Source of the DNA: an uncultured Subdoligranulum sp.
GTDB lineage: Bacteria > Bacillota > Clostridia > Christensenellales > CAG-314
Length of the DNA stretch: 45,339 bases
Reading direction: 5' to 3'
Assembly (NCBI GenBank): GCA_902496185.1
Contig: CABUZX010000010.1
Location: 1-45,339, forward strand
Positions 15,104 to 24,000 of this stretch are shown here, in pieces. A program made the position numbers and the translations under genes. The stretch's first letter is position 1. Every line of letters starts with the position of its first letter. A model generated the notes under the pieces. It was given only the letters and a program-made list of their open reading frames with translations. It was not told the origin of the DNA and did not search any database.

Positions 15104-16210
15104 TCAATTGCCGTATTTTAAAAACAAGTATACTAAAGCCCCCACTATACCAAGAGCCACCAACACAACCGACAAAATTTTTACAACGGATTTGGGATAT
15201 TTGCCCACTATTTTGCCCGTTGCGCCGTTGATAAACTGATGATACAACTTCTCTTTATACTTGGTTTTGCTCATATAAACCGGCACGTAGGTTGATTTAA
15301 ACGACTTTGACAAATGATTTACGTCAAGGTTTAAATAATCGACGTGGTCGGCATTATAAGAGTTTACTATACGAGTTTTTATAAAATTACGCATTTTTTC
15401 CTGCGCAGAACCAAACGCGCTAAACGGGTCGACGGTATATCGGTTTGCAAGATAGCCCGCCAAATATTCGTTGCTGTACACAACGTAGCTCTGCCGTGGA
15501 AAAGGTTGCAAGTCAAAAATCGTTTTATCTTCAATAAAAGTACTTGCGTTTATTATCACGTCGTCAAAAGAGTCTTGCCTCGATCCGTTTACGTTAAACC
15601 ACCTTATATGCGTTTCCGTATGGGTGTTTCCTTTGCTGTCTCTACGGTGCGTGGTATAAGTTTTGCCCAACCTCCCGTAATAATGCGTAAGCGTTTGCGA
15701 ATCAAAGGTCCATATCGGATAATACATCCCTTGCGGAACGTGCAACTTAAATATTCTTTTAAATTCTCTCGTTGCAAACCAACGTTTTTTTAGCCATTTT
15801 GAGCAATATTCCTTGGCTTTGTCCTGTCCAAATGCAAAAGGAATCATACTGTCTGGTTTAACAAGATCTATATCTTGCGTATCTACAACCAACGGACTGT
15901 CGCAAAACGGACATTTAGCAGCAACAGCGTCCTGCTTTAAAATTTCCGTTGCGCCACAGTTTTGACAAGTGATGGTTTTTATGTTGTCGGTAGTATCGAA
16001 TTTGTGCAATTCAAGCTCGGCAAAATCTCTCTCCGTAACGTTTGTGTCTTTTTCTATTTCCTTAACAACACCGCAATACGCGCACGTCAACTTTTGAGTA
16101 TCTGCGTCATAGCTCATATTTGCGCCACAACTACTACATTTAAATCCACCGTCAACTTTGAGTGAAAGAGTTTGCGGTTGTTGATCTTGATTAAAAAATT
16201 CGTTACTCAT
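15104..16210 (-). CDS. zinc-ribbon membrane-anchored protein (YdjG-like)
   Basis: 368 residues. There are two TFIIB-type zinc ribbons near the N-terminus: FKCSSCGANM ... LTCAYCGVV (residues about 24-47) and ITCQNCGATEI ... AKCPFCDSPL (about 79-105). A long beta-rich middle region follows, then a single C-terminal transmembrane helix (about 345-365) before a short tail. Domain order and length match Bacillus YdjG, whose operon also encodes an SPFH protein (YdjI) that recruits PspA to stressed membranes. Here the SPFH gene lies 39 bases upstream in the same orientation. A role in membrane-stress scaffolding is inferred from that pairing; no pspA is in the window. Confidence 0.78.
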   Translation of the reverse strand: MSNEFFNQDQQPQTLSLKVDGGFKCSSCGANMSYDADTQKLTCAYCGVVKEIEKDTNVTERDFAELELHKFDTTDNIKTITCQNCGATEILKQDAVAAKCPFCDSPLVVDTQDIDLVKPDSMIPFAFGQDKAKEYCSKWLKKRWFATREFKRIFKLHVPQGMYYPIWTFDSQTLTHYYGRLGKTYTTHRRDSKGNTHTETHIRWFNVNGSRQDSFDDVIINASTFIEDKTIFDLQPFPRQSYVVYSNEYLAGYLANRYTVDPFSAFGSAQEKMRNFIKTRIVNSYNADHVDYLNLDVNHLSKSFKSTYVPVYMSKTKYKEKLYHQFINGATGKIVGKYPKSVVKILSVVLVALGIVGALVYLFLKYGN

Positions 16211-16249
16211 ATTAAACCTTAAATATTAGGCGTTGTCAACAAAAATTCA

Positions 16250-17299
16250 TTAAAGTTTTTGCCCGCAATTGTGACAAAACTTTTTGCCTTCACCCGTTTC
16301 AGCACCGCAGTTGGGGCATTTGTTGTCAAGCACAGCCTGCTTTGCGCCACACTCCGAACAAAACTTTGCGCTTGGAGTAATTTGCGCGCCACATTCCGAG
16401 CAAAATTTTTTACCTTGATTGGGTTGCGACGGTTTGTCCTCCGCCTTAGCTATTGCTCCCGTAAAAGTTTGCATAGATGAGTTGCCAAAGGATTGCCCCA
16501 TTCCAATCCCCATAAACGCGCCCACCATACCGGGATTTTTTGCCGCGTCGCCAAGCGCGTCCGCCGCTTTCTTTTGAGTATAGGTGCCCATTTTGTCGCC
16601 CAGAATACCGAGTTGAGTTCTTTCGTCAAGAGCTTTTTCGACGTTTTCGGGGAGGCTTATATTTTCCACCACAAAGGTAGTCATTTCCAAACCCAGTTCG
16701 TCAAATTTGTTGGTGACGTTGGTTTTTACCGTTTGAGCAAATTCTTGCAGGTTGGCAGTCATATCCAATACGCCCAAATTGCTCTCCGCAACGCTATCAG
16801 ACATTTGACTGACGATAATGCTCCTTAAATGGTTGTTGATATCTTCCGTCGTAAAGGAACTGTTTGTACCAAAAAGTTCCTTAAGCAATTTGCCTGCGTC
16901 CACCACCCTAAAAGCGAACGTACCAAAAGCCTTGATACGTACCATTCCAAAATCGGCATCACGCATAATAACGGGGTTTTGAGTGCCCCACTTTTGGTTT
17001 GTAAACTGTTTTGTATTGACGAAATAAACGTCGCTTTTGACGACTACTTCCCTACCTTGATACAACAAACTGCGTAATCCCGACAAAATCGGCAAATTGC
17101 CCGTAGATAAAGTATATTGTCCAGGAGTAAATATATCTGCTATTTGTCCTTTGTTGACAAAAACAGCAAGCTGACTTTCTCTTACCGTCAGTTTGCTACC
17201 CGTCATGATTTCCCACTTTGGGTGTGGCATTTCAAAACGGTGAACGAGAGTATTGTCAGAATCGTCTTTCCAATCGACGACTTTCCACATTTGACTCAT
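16250..17299 (-). CDS. SPFH domain protein with C-terminal zinc ribbons (YdjI-like)
   Basis: 349 residues. The N-terminal 1-215 form an SPFH (band 7) domain of the virion-core-like type: it starts MWKVVDWKDDSDNTLVHRFE, then KLTVRESQLAVFVNKGQ. A Gly/Met-rich stretch follows, and then three zinc ribbons: FCSECGAQITPSAKFCSECG, CPNCGAETGEGKKFCHNCG (about 297-349). There is no transmembrane helix, so it is probably a peripheral membrane scaffold. Orthologous architecture is Bacillus YdjI. The ATG has the ribosome site TAAGGAGAG, and a near-consensus promoter lies upstream. It is co-oriented with the YdjG-like gene and likely forms one functional unit with it. Confidence 0.88.
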   Translation of the reverse strand: MSQMWKVVDWKDDSDNTLVHRFEMPHPKWEIMTGSKLTVRESQLAVFVNKGQIADIFTPGQYTLSTGNLPILSGLRSLLYQGREVVVKSDVYFVNTKQFTNQKWGTQNPVIMRDADFGMVRIKAFGTFAFRVVDAGKLLKELFGTNSSFTTEDINNHLRSIIVSQMSDSVAESNLGVLDMTANLQEFAQTVKTNVTNKFDELGLEMTTFVVENISLPENVEKALDERTQLGILGDKMGTYTQKKAADALGDAAKNPGMVGAFMGIGMGQSFGNSSMQTFTGAIAKAEDKPSQPNQGKKFCSECGAQITPSAKFCSECGAKQAVLDNKCPNCGAETGEGKKFCHNCGQKL

Positions 17300-17338
17300 A
17301 AAAATCTCTCCTTAACTTTTAAAGTTTTTATTTGTTTA

Positions 17339-17367
17339 ATTATATCAAAAAAACAGCGTATGTGCAA
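17339..17367 (-). promoter_or_regulatory. promoter of the SPFH/zinc-ribbon operon
   Basis: TTGCAC (17362-17367), a 17-base spacer and TATAAT (17339-17344) with a TGA extension in front of the -10, on the minus strand. Confidence 0.8.
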
Positions 17368-17411
17368 TTATTTTTATAAACTTGAAACTTTTGCCGATTT
17401 AAGCAAAAAGT

Positions 17412-18026
17412 TTAATTAGTCGCGTTTAATTCTTTCTCCGCACGCGTTTCGATTTTTGGATTTTTTAATATCTTGGCGTAAAAAACAACGTACAACACGA
17501 GACTGATAAACATCATTACCATACAAACGCTTATCAACAAATTTACTACTATTTTTTCAATGTCGGGAAGCAATACCAGCACCATCATACTGCAATACAA
17601 CACTACGGTATTGAGTTTTCCGTACCATTTTGCGCTGTTTACCAACCCTCGCTTCATTACCAAATATCCGAGCGTTGCCATGATTATCTCTTTCAATACA
17701 AAAAAGCCGAGCATCATCCACATCAAAGGATATCTTGACGCAAGACACAACACAATTGAACCTTGCGTGCATTTGTCAGCAACGGGATCCATTATCTTGC
17801 CAAAATCCGAAACCATATTAAACTTGCGCGCAATTATTCCGTCGGCAACGTCAGTAAGCCCAGACACTATTATTATAAGCGCCGCAGAATAATAGTCCTT
17901 TGCAATACAATACAAGCATACTATAAGTGGTATCAGCAAAAATCTCACCAAGGTCAATAAATTAGGTATTGTAAGGATCTGCTCTTTAGTAAATACTTTT
18001 TTTAATACTTTCTCTTTTTTCGCCAT
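17412..18026 (-). CDS. pgsA: CDP-alcohol phosphatidyltransferase (phosphatidylglycerophosphate synthase)
   Basis: 204-residue integral membrane enzyme transferring the phosphatidyl group of CDP-diacylglycerol to glycerol-3-phosphate, the committed step to phosphatidylglycerol. The full CDP-OH-P motif is seen with exact spacing: Asp59, Asp62-Gly63, Ala66-Arg67, Gly76, Asp80 and Asp84. About five to six hydrophobic helices are evident. The N-terminal IPNLLTLVRFLLIP is typical of PgsA. Other CDP-alcohol transferases (for example cardiolipin synthase of the same fold) cannot be excluded by motif alone. It is a single gene, about 75 bases downstream of an unknown gene with a terminator between them. 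Confidence 0.88.
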   Translation of the reverse strand: MAKKEKVLKKVFTKEQILTIPNLLTLVRFLLIPLIVCLYCIAKDYYSAALIIIVSGLTDVADGIIARKFNMVSDFGKIMDPVADKCTQGSIVLCLASRYPLMWMMLGFFVLKEIIMATLGYLVMKRGLVNSAKWYGKLNTVVLYCSMMVLVLLPDIEKIVVNLLISVCMVMMFISLVLYVVFYAKILKNPKIETRAEKELNATN

Positions 18027-18045
18027 ACAAAAATATCTCTACCAT

Positions 18046-18072
18046 AAAACCAACTTACCGAAAGTTAGTTTT
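18046..18072 (-). terminator. probable terminator of the 18102 gene
   Basis: 11-bp stem with one T-G pair, AAAACTAACTT / AAGTTGGTTTT on the minus strand, with a 5-base loop. The T run is short and lies inside the stem, so strength is uncertain. Confidence 0.5.
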
Positions 18073-18101
18073 GATTTTTAAGTATAACTCTTTTTTCTTG
18101 T

Positions 18102-18491
18102 TTAGTCAAGCATTCCAAAATATCTGGAATAATCTATTCCGAGCGTCTTTTCAAGGTCGTCACGAATATCACGTTGGTTATCTTCAAAAAAAGACTCTTC
18201 CTCCGCGCCTACGCTACAAGGCAACAAACGATATACTTCTTCCTTAAATATAAACTCTATTTTGGCGTTTTTTACGGGATACATCTCTCTAAAATTTTTT
18301 TTGCGCTCCGCCATAATCTTATTCCATTTGTCCAAAAACCGACAAATCTCTTGGGGCAAGTTGTCGTTGTGATAATTCCAACCGACAATGATTACGTCAC
18401 TGCTCTTAAACCATATATCGTAATAAATTCCGTTGTTGCACCACCTTCTATACCCCCAAAAATCATTTGGATCTTTTCGCAATATAGCCAT
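18102..18491 (-). CDS. hypothetical protein
   Basis: 129-residue soluble protein not recognised. It is rich in Trp, Tyr and Phe at the N-terminus (NDFWGYRRWCNNGIYYDIWF) and acidic in the C-terminal third (EEESFFEDNQRDIRDDLEK). It has no signal or membrane segment. The ATG has a strong AAAGGAGAAGAG ribosome site, which supports expression. A 46-codon ORF with its own ribosome site lies about 110 bases upstream on the same strand, so the two could be a pair. No function is proposed. Confidence 0.7.
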   Translation of the reverse strand: MAILRKDPNDFWGYRRWCNNGIYYDIWFKSSDVIIVGWNYHNDNLPQEICRFLDKWNKIMAERKKNFREMYPVKNAKIEFIFKEEVYRLLPCSVGAEEESFFEDNQRDIRDDLEKTLGIDYSRYFGMLD

Positions 18492-18599
18492 ATCTCTTCT
18501 CCTTTAAAAACATTAACCCAAATCAAATCTGTCCAGCTTATGAATTTGAAGTTTTTTAGAAAAATTTAATATAGTTTTGTTGACATAAATATATAGCAA

Positions 18600-18740
18600 T
18601 CAATTCTTCGGCAGTACGTTTTCATCATTAAGTACGTAAAGATTTGAAAAAATTTCCCTTAAAACTCCAAACTTTTTCGGCCCTGCGGTTTTTGTTAAAT
18701 CATCAATTGATTGTAAAATTTTTGAATATTCAATAATCAT
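18600..18740 (-). CDS. possible 46-residue protein
   Basis: A short frame with an ATG at 18738-18740 preceded by TTGGAG eight bases upstream and a TGA stop at 18600-18602. The translation is charged and helix-like (begins MIIEYSKILQSIDDLTKTAG), with no membrane segment. It fills the otherwise empty 300-base gap between the phosphoesterase and the 18102 gene. Protein-like composition and the ribosome site support it, but I recognise no family. Confidence 0.5.
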   Translation of the reverse strand: MIIEYSKILQSIDDLTKTAGPKKFGVLREIFSNLYVLNDENVLPKN

Positions 18741-18794
18741 TGACAAATCTCCAAAATCACATTTAAATATTAGTTTTTATATATCAAAAAAACA

Positions 18795-19328
18795 TCAATG
18801 CTCGTTTTTAAAACGGATATTGTTTTCAAATAATTGCTCAAACAACACGGGGCTGTAGCCGTTGATATCTACGCCTGCATTTAATACGTTGTCGGCGTTT
18901 TTTAAAAAATTCCAATAATCCAACTTTTCAGCTTTGGCGTGAATATGCCCGTGTATCAAAAACTTTTCATCAAAATCCAACAGGGGGAAGTGACACAACA
19001 GAGCTTTTCCTTTGCCGGTATTGACCGACGTCATTTTTTCGACGGTTTCAAAATATTTTGAAAAATCCGCCTTACTCATCCACGAGGCGTCGTGATTGCC
19101 AACGATAAGATGTTTTTTGCCTTTTAATCTATTCAAATAAAATTCAGGGGGATTTTTTGACCTAAATATTAAATCTCCCACAATATAAACTCTATCGTCC
19201 CTATGGACGACTTTATTCCACTCTTGGATGAGGTACTCATCCATTTCTTCCACGCAAGAAAACGGCCTCTTGCACAATCTAATAACGTTTTCATGCCCAA
19301 AATGTAAATCACTCGTATAAAAATTCAT
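18795..19328 (-). CDS. metallophosphoesterase
   Basis: 177-residue calcineurin-like phosphoesterase of the compact YfcE-like/phage-type group. The metal-binding motif blocks are all visible: TSDLHFGHENVI (Asp-x-His), VGDLIF, VGNHDA, a His in LLCHFPL and the final HGHIHAK. The physiological substrate is not evident; relatives act on phosphodiesters or nucleotides. The ATG at 19326-19328, behind an AAAGG site, was preferred because the family starts at this MNFYTSDLHFGH stretch; an in-frame start 13 codons earlier is possible. It lies 51 bases downstream of a small unknown gene. Confidence 0.88.
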   Translation of the reverse strand: MNFYTSDLHFGHENVIRLCKRPFSCVEEMDEYLIQEWNKVVHRDDRVYIVGDLIFRSKNPPEFYLNRLKGKKHLIVGNHDASWMSKADFSKYFETVEKMTSVNTGKGKALLCHFPLLDFDEKFLIHGHIHAKAEKLDYWNFLKNADNVLNAGVDINGYSPVLFEQLFENNIRFKNEH

Positions 19329-19379
19329 ATCAGTACCTTTTGCTCTCAACTTTATTTGTATAGACAATCATCTAGACAA

Positions 19380-19655
19380 TCACCGCAATAATATCCTATC
19401 TATTCTTAAATCTATTTCTTGCACTGCTCCCCTTATGCAAATATCATCATCCCCAAGCAAAATAATAATCTCTTTTAGTTGTTTTAATCCTTCTGCCACA
19501 ATACCACAACCCAAAAACTCTACAGCGAAGTCATCTGCCCCTGTTTCTTTGTCCCTGTGTAAAATCAGGACGATTTTTGATTTGGAACACCAATTTTTTG
19601 AATTGTTATCTCCAAATCGATCAAAAAGGCTGTAAAATGCCCATTTTAGAGTCAA
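19380..19655 (-). CDS. small hypothetical protein, start uncertain
   Basis: A 91-codon frame beginning at a TTG 6 bases after the rlmD stop codon, with no good ribosome site. Its C-terminal two thirds look protein-like: alternating hydrophobic residues (IILLGDDDICIRGAVQEIDL) and a charged end. I do not recognise a family. Translation may be coupled to rlmD; alternatively, the true start may be further in, or this may be a remnant of a larger gene. Confidence 0.4.
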   Translation of the reverse strand: MTLKWAFYSLFDRFGDNNSKNWCSKSKIVLILHRDKETGADDFAVEFLGCGIVAEGLKQLKEIIILLGDDDICIRGAVQEIDLRIDRILLR

Positions 19656-19661
19656 AATCGC

Positions 19662-21008
19662 TCATTTTCTCGTCAGACAAACGACAGTTTCAACGTGTTT
19701 TGTTTGTGGGAACATATCGTACGGTTGAACAAAGTCTATATTATACTCATTTGTTTGTGTCAAAAGTTTAAGGTCTCTTGACAAAGTTGCGCTATCGCAA
19801 GAAATATACACGATTACGTCAGGTTTTGTATCAAGCAACAGTTGCGCAGTACTCTTGTCAATACCTTTGCGAGGCGGATCTAACACTATTGCCGTTTTTT
19901 TATCCTTGTTGGCGTCCATAATTTTAGGCAATTCTACCGCAACGTCACCACAAATATTAACAAGGTTTTCCAATCGGTTTTTTTGTTTAAGTTGGTTTGC
20001 GTCCTCTACCGACGAAGGGGTGATTTCTATCGCGTATTCCTTAACCTCCGCCTGATAAAGCCCCGCCGACAGCACCCCGCTACCGCTAAAGCAGTCAACA
20101 AGTACTTCTATTTGTTTTTGTCTCAACGCTTGTTTTACACGTTGATAAATCAATTGCATAACGTCAAAATTAACTTGGAAAAAGCTATCAGGACGCACGA
20201 AAAAATCTATTCCGTCCACTTTGCTTTCAATCACCTTTCGCCCATACAGCCAATCAGTGCGTTTGCCCAAAATAACGTTGGTTTTTGCAGTATTTATATT
20301 TTTAAACAATCCAAAGTCGTCAAAGCGTTTTTTTAATTCTTCCGCAAAAAACTCCCAATCGGGCAAAGTTTCGTCGTTTACCACCACAGTCACCAGCAGT
20401 TGTCCGTCAATATATCTACCTACGAGATGCCTCAATACTCCCTTGTGGCTTTTTTCGTCATAAGCCTTTATTTTGCGTTTTTGAGCGTAAGTCAAAAAGG
20501 CGTCCACCATTTTGTCCGCCCACTCGTCTTGCAACGGACAACTCAAAACCGGCACGAGCGTATGCGTATCGTTTTTAAAAAAGCCGACTACCGTCTTGCC
20601 GTCCCTTTCCCCCACGGGAAACTGAACTTTATTGCGATATTTCCACTGTTTGGGACTTGGAGTGGTTATAGGCACGTCCAAATCCAATCCGCCTATTTTT
20701 AACAAATTTTGTTTTACGCAGTTGCTCTTAAACTCCAACTGTCTTACGTAATCCGCGTGCTGAAGTTGACATCCTCCACACTTGCTGAATTTTTCGCAAC
20801 GCGGAGTTACCCTTTCTTTAGAGGGTTTTAAAATTTCCTTTGCCGTAGCAAAAACTGTGTTGCGTTTGGCGTAAGTCACCCGCGCGGAAACGTATTCTTT
20901 CGGCAACACAAAAGAAGTATAAACGTAATTTTCGCCCACTCTTGCAACTCCTTCGCCGTTGCTACCCAAGTCTTGCACAAAAAATTTAATCAAATCTCCC
21001 TGTTTCAA
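19662..21008 (-). CDS. rlmD: 23S rRNA (uracil-C5)-methyltransferase, RlmD/RlmCD type
   Basis: 448-residue SAM-dependent RNA m5U methyltransferase. It contains an N-terminal TRAM domain (residues 1-60), the 4Fe-4S cysteine set in CEKFSKCGGCQLQH (about 72-86), the FSGSGVLS SAM motif, the DPPRKG motif and the catalytic Cys in ISCDSATLSRDL near the end. In Gram-positives a single enzyme (RlmCD) can modify both U747 and U1939 of 23S rRNA, so the target position is not decided by sequence; TrmA and TrmFO families are excluded by the TRAM/Fe-S layout. It has its own extended -10 promoter. Confidence 0.92.
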   Translation of the reverse strand: MKQGDLIKFFVQDLGSNGEGVARVGENYVYTSFVLPKEYVSARVTYAKRNTVFATAKEILKPSKERVTPRCEKFSKCGGCQLQHADYVRQLEFKSNCVKQNLLKIGGLDLDVPITTPSPKQWKYRNKVQFPVGERDGKTVVGFFKNDTHTLVPVLSCPLQDEWADKMVDAFLTYAQKRKIKAYDEKSHKGVLRHLVGRYIDGQLLVTVVVNDETLPDWEFFAEELKKRFDDFGLFKNINTAKTNVILGKRTDWLYGRKVIESKVDGIDFFVRPDSFFQVNFDVMQLIYQRVKQALRQKQIEVLVDCFSGSGVLSAGLYQAEVKEYAIEITPSSVEDANQLKQKNRLENLVNICGDVAVELPKIMDANKDKKTAIVLDPPRKGIDKSTAQLLLDTKPDVIVYISCDSATLSRDLKLLTQTNEYNIDFVQPYDMFPQTKHVETVVCLTRK

Positions 21009-21043
21009 AATAACTTTCCTTTGATTTTTGTTTAGTATTATTT

Positions 21044-21052
21044 ATTATATCA
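21044..21052 (-). promoter_or_regulatory. rlmD extended -10 promoter
   Basis: TGATATAAT on the minus strand with a weak -35 (CGTCAA) 17 bases further up, about 35 bases before the ATG. Confidence 0.6.
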
Positions 21053-21072
21053 CTACCCACGCTCCGTTGACG

Positions 21073-24000
21073 TTATTCTTTATTTTTGTCAACAAACACG
21101 GCGTTGCCTTCGCCAACAAGCGACGTCAACTCATAAACCAAGCCGTTGGCGCGCCTAACCTTTAAAGGAGCGTATTTTCTGCTACCGTTAATTACCAAAA
21201 CCACGGGATTGTCGCCTTGATACGCCTCCAAAATATCACATACGGCAAAATACTGCTCGCTTGTCATCTTGATATAAAGCTTGCACTCGGCAACCGTCTC
21301 GACCTTCTTTTGTTTTACCGTTTCCTCTTTGCATGCGTTTTGCGCCACTTCCCACGGAGTAATTTTTTCCACCAACAGCTTGGGACGTTCCTCCGAAAGG
21401 GATAATTTGCCCTCCGCCACTACTACTGCGTCTTCTTCGATAATATCCTTTGCCATAGAATACGCCCGCGGAAACACGGTAATATCCAAAGTGCCGTATA
21501 AATCTTCAATCTTGGCAACAACCATAGTTTGATTATGCTTTGTGACTTTTTTGATTACGTTAGTAAGCATTCCCGCAAGCTTTACCCTTGACTGGTCTTT
21601 GAAGGAACCTTCCTCATTGGGCTTGTCCTTTTCGTCAAGCTCACCTTCTTCGTCAGTCATACTAATTTTGCTCGTGTTAAAATCAAATTTTTCCAACGCA
21701 TCCTTGTACTCTGCCAAAGGATTGCCGGTAATGTACATACCGACTACTTCCTTTTCGAACAACAACTTAATTTTTGTGGAATATTCTTCGCTGTTGTCTA
21801 TTTTTATTACTTCGTAGTCCTTTATTCCGTCAAGCCCCAAATCAAAAAAGCTAAACTGTCCGCTTTTTTTCTTCTTTTTGTCGTTTTGAGAGGCGTCCAT
21901 CATTTGTTCGTACGCCTTCATAAGCCCCAACCTTGTGTCGCCAAAGCAATCAAACGCGCCCGACTTAATAAGATTTTCCACCAGTTTTTTGTTTAATGCG
22001 CTACCGTCTACACGATCGATAAAATCTTTAAGGCTCTTAAACTCACCGTTTTGTTCTCTTTCTTCGATAATTTTTTCAATACTTGACGCGCCGATACCTT
22101 TAATACCCGCCAAAGCAAAACGAATTTGGCCGTTTTCCGTAACAAATCCCACGCCACTCTTATTGACGTCGGGAGGCAAAATATTAATATTTTTTTCCAT
22201 ACAAAAGCCCATATGCTTTTTGATGTCGTCAATATTGGTTATACGATTGTCCAAAACGGCGGCGAAATACTCAACCGGATGATAAAGCTTGAGATACGCA
22301 GTTTGATAAGTAACGTAGGCGTACGCAGCCGAATGCGCCTTGTTGAAACAATACTCAGCAAACTTAAGCATTTGGTCAAAAAGAGCGTTGGCGACTTCTT
22401 CCGTCACGCCACGTTTGAGCGCGCCTTCTATAGGATGAACGGGATCGTTAGGATCACCCTTGATAAAGATTTCCCTCTGCTTTATCATCTTTTCCATATC
22501 CTTTTTGCCCATTGCGCGTCGCACTATATCTGCTTGCCCGAAGGAATACCCTGCAAGCTCACGGAATATCGCCATAATTTGCTCTTGATACACCATACAG
22601 CCGTATGTGGGCTTGAGTATAGGCTCCAACAACGGAGTAGGATAAACAACCTTATCTGCGTTGTGTTTGCCCTCGATATAGTCGTCGATAAACTGCATAG
22701 GACCGGGACGGTACAATGCAATACCTGCCAAAATATCTTCCATACAGTCGGGACGGAGTTGCTTCATCATCTTTTGCATACCGCTACTTTCCAACTGAAA
22801 TACGGCGTTGGTGTCCCCCGAAGCTATTAGATTGAATATTTTTGGATCGTCGTAAGTACATTTAGAAAAATCTATAACTTCGCCCGTATTGCGTTTGACG
22901 TTTTTTATGGTTTTGTCTATATCCGTCAACGTCCTTAGCCCCAAAAAGTCCATTTTTAGCATACCCAACTCTTCTACTTCGTTTTTGTCGAATTGAGTGG
23001 TAATATCTTCGCCGTTACGTTGCAAAGGAATATTGTCGGAAATATCTTCGCTACAAATAACTACACCCGCAGCGTGCATACCCGTTTGTCTTGGCATACC
23101 TTCGACGGAAATAGCAAGGTCAAAAACCTTTTTGAGCGAATAGTCGTTGTTGTATAAATCTACCAACTCTGGAATAGCTTCGTCCTTTTTTTTAGGCTCA
23201 AGCCCCAAAAGGTTTTTTAATTGCGTTTTGCCGTTTGGCATGAGTTTTGTTATTTTGTTAACTTCGTCGTAAGGCACGCGCAAAGTACGCGCAACGTCCT
23301 TTACGGCGTTTTTTGCCGCCATAGTGCCAAAGGTAATTATTTGCGAAACTCTTTCCTTTCCGTACTTGTTGATAACGTAGTCAATGACTTCACCACGTCT
23401 ATCCATACAAAAGTCAATATCAAAGTCAGGCATACTTTTGCGCTCTGGGTTTAAAAATCTTTCAAAGTACAAATCGTATCTCAACGGCTCTACTTCAGTA
23501 ATACCTATCGCGTAAGCAATAATACTGCCTGCGCCACTACCTCTACCAGGTCCGACGGGAATACCGTTTTTGCGAGCATAGTTGATAAAATCCCAAACGA
23601 TAAGATAGTACTCTACAAAACCTTTGCTACTTACTATCTCCAACTCGTAATCCGCCCTTGCTCTAATTTCCTCCGTAACGGTTCCGTAACGGCGCACTAA
23701 GCCTTCGTCCATAAGTTGCTTTAAATACTCGTACGAGGTTTGCCCCGTCTCCGGTACGTAAGGTGGCAAAAGCGGTTTTTTGTCTATTGTTACGTTGCAT
23801 TTGTCGGCAATAACCAACGTATTTGACAAAGCGCGCGGATATTGTTTAAAAAGCTTATACATCTCGTCGTAGTCTTTGAGATAAAACTGTGTGCCCTCAA
23901 AGCGCATACGGTTTGGGTCGTCAACAAATTTGCCCGTTTGAATACAAAGCAAAATGTCGTGCATTTCGGCGTCTTCTTCGCTAATATAATGTACGTCGTT

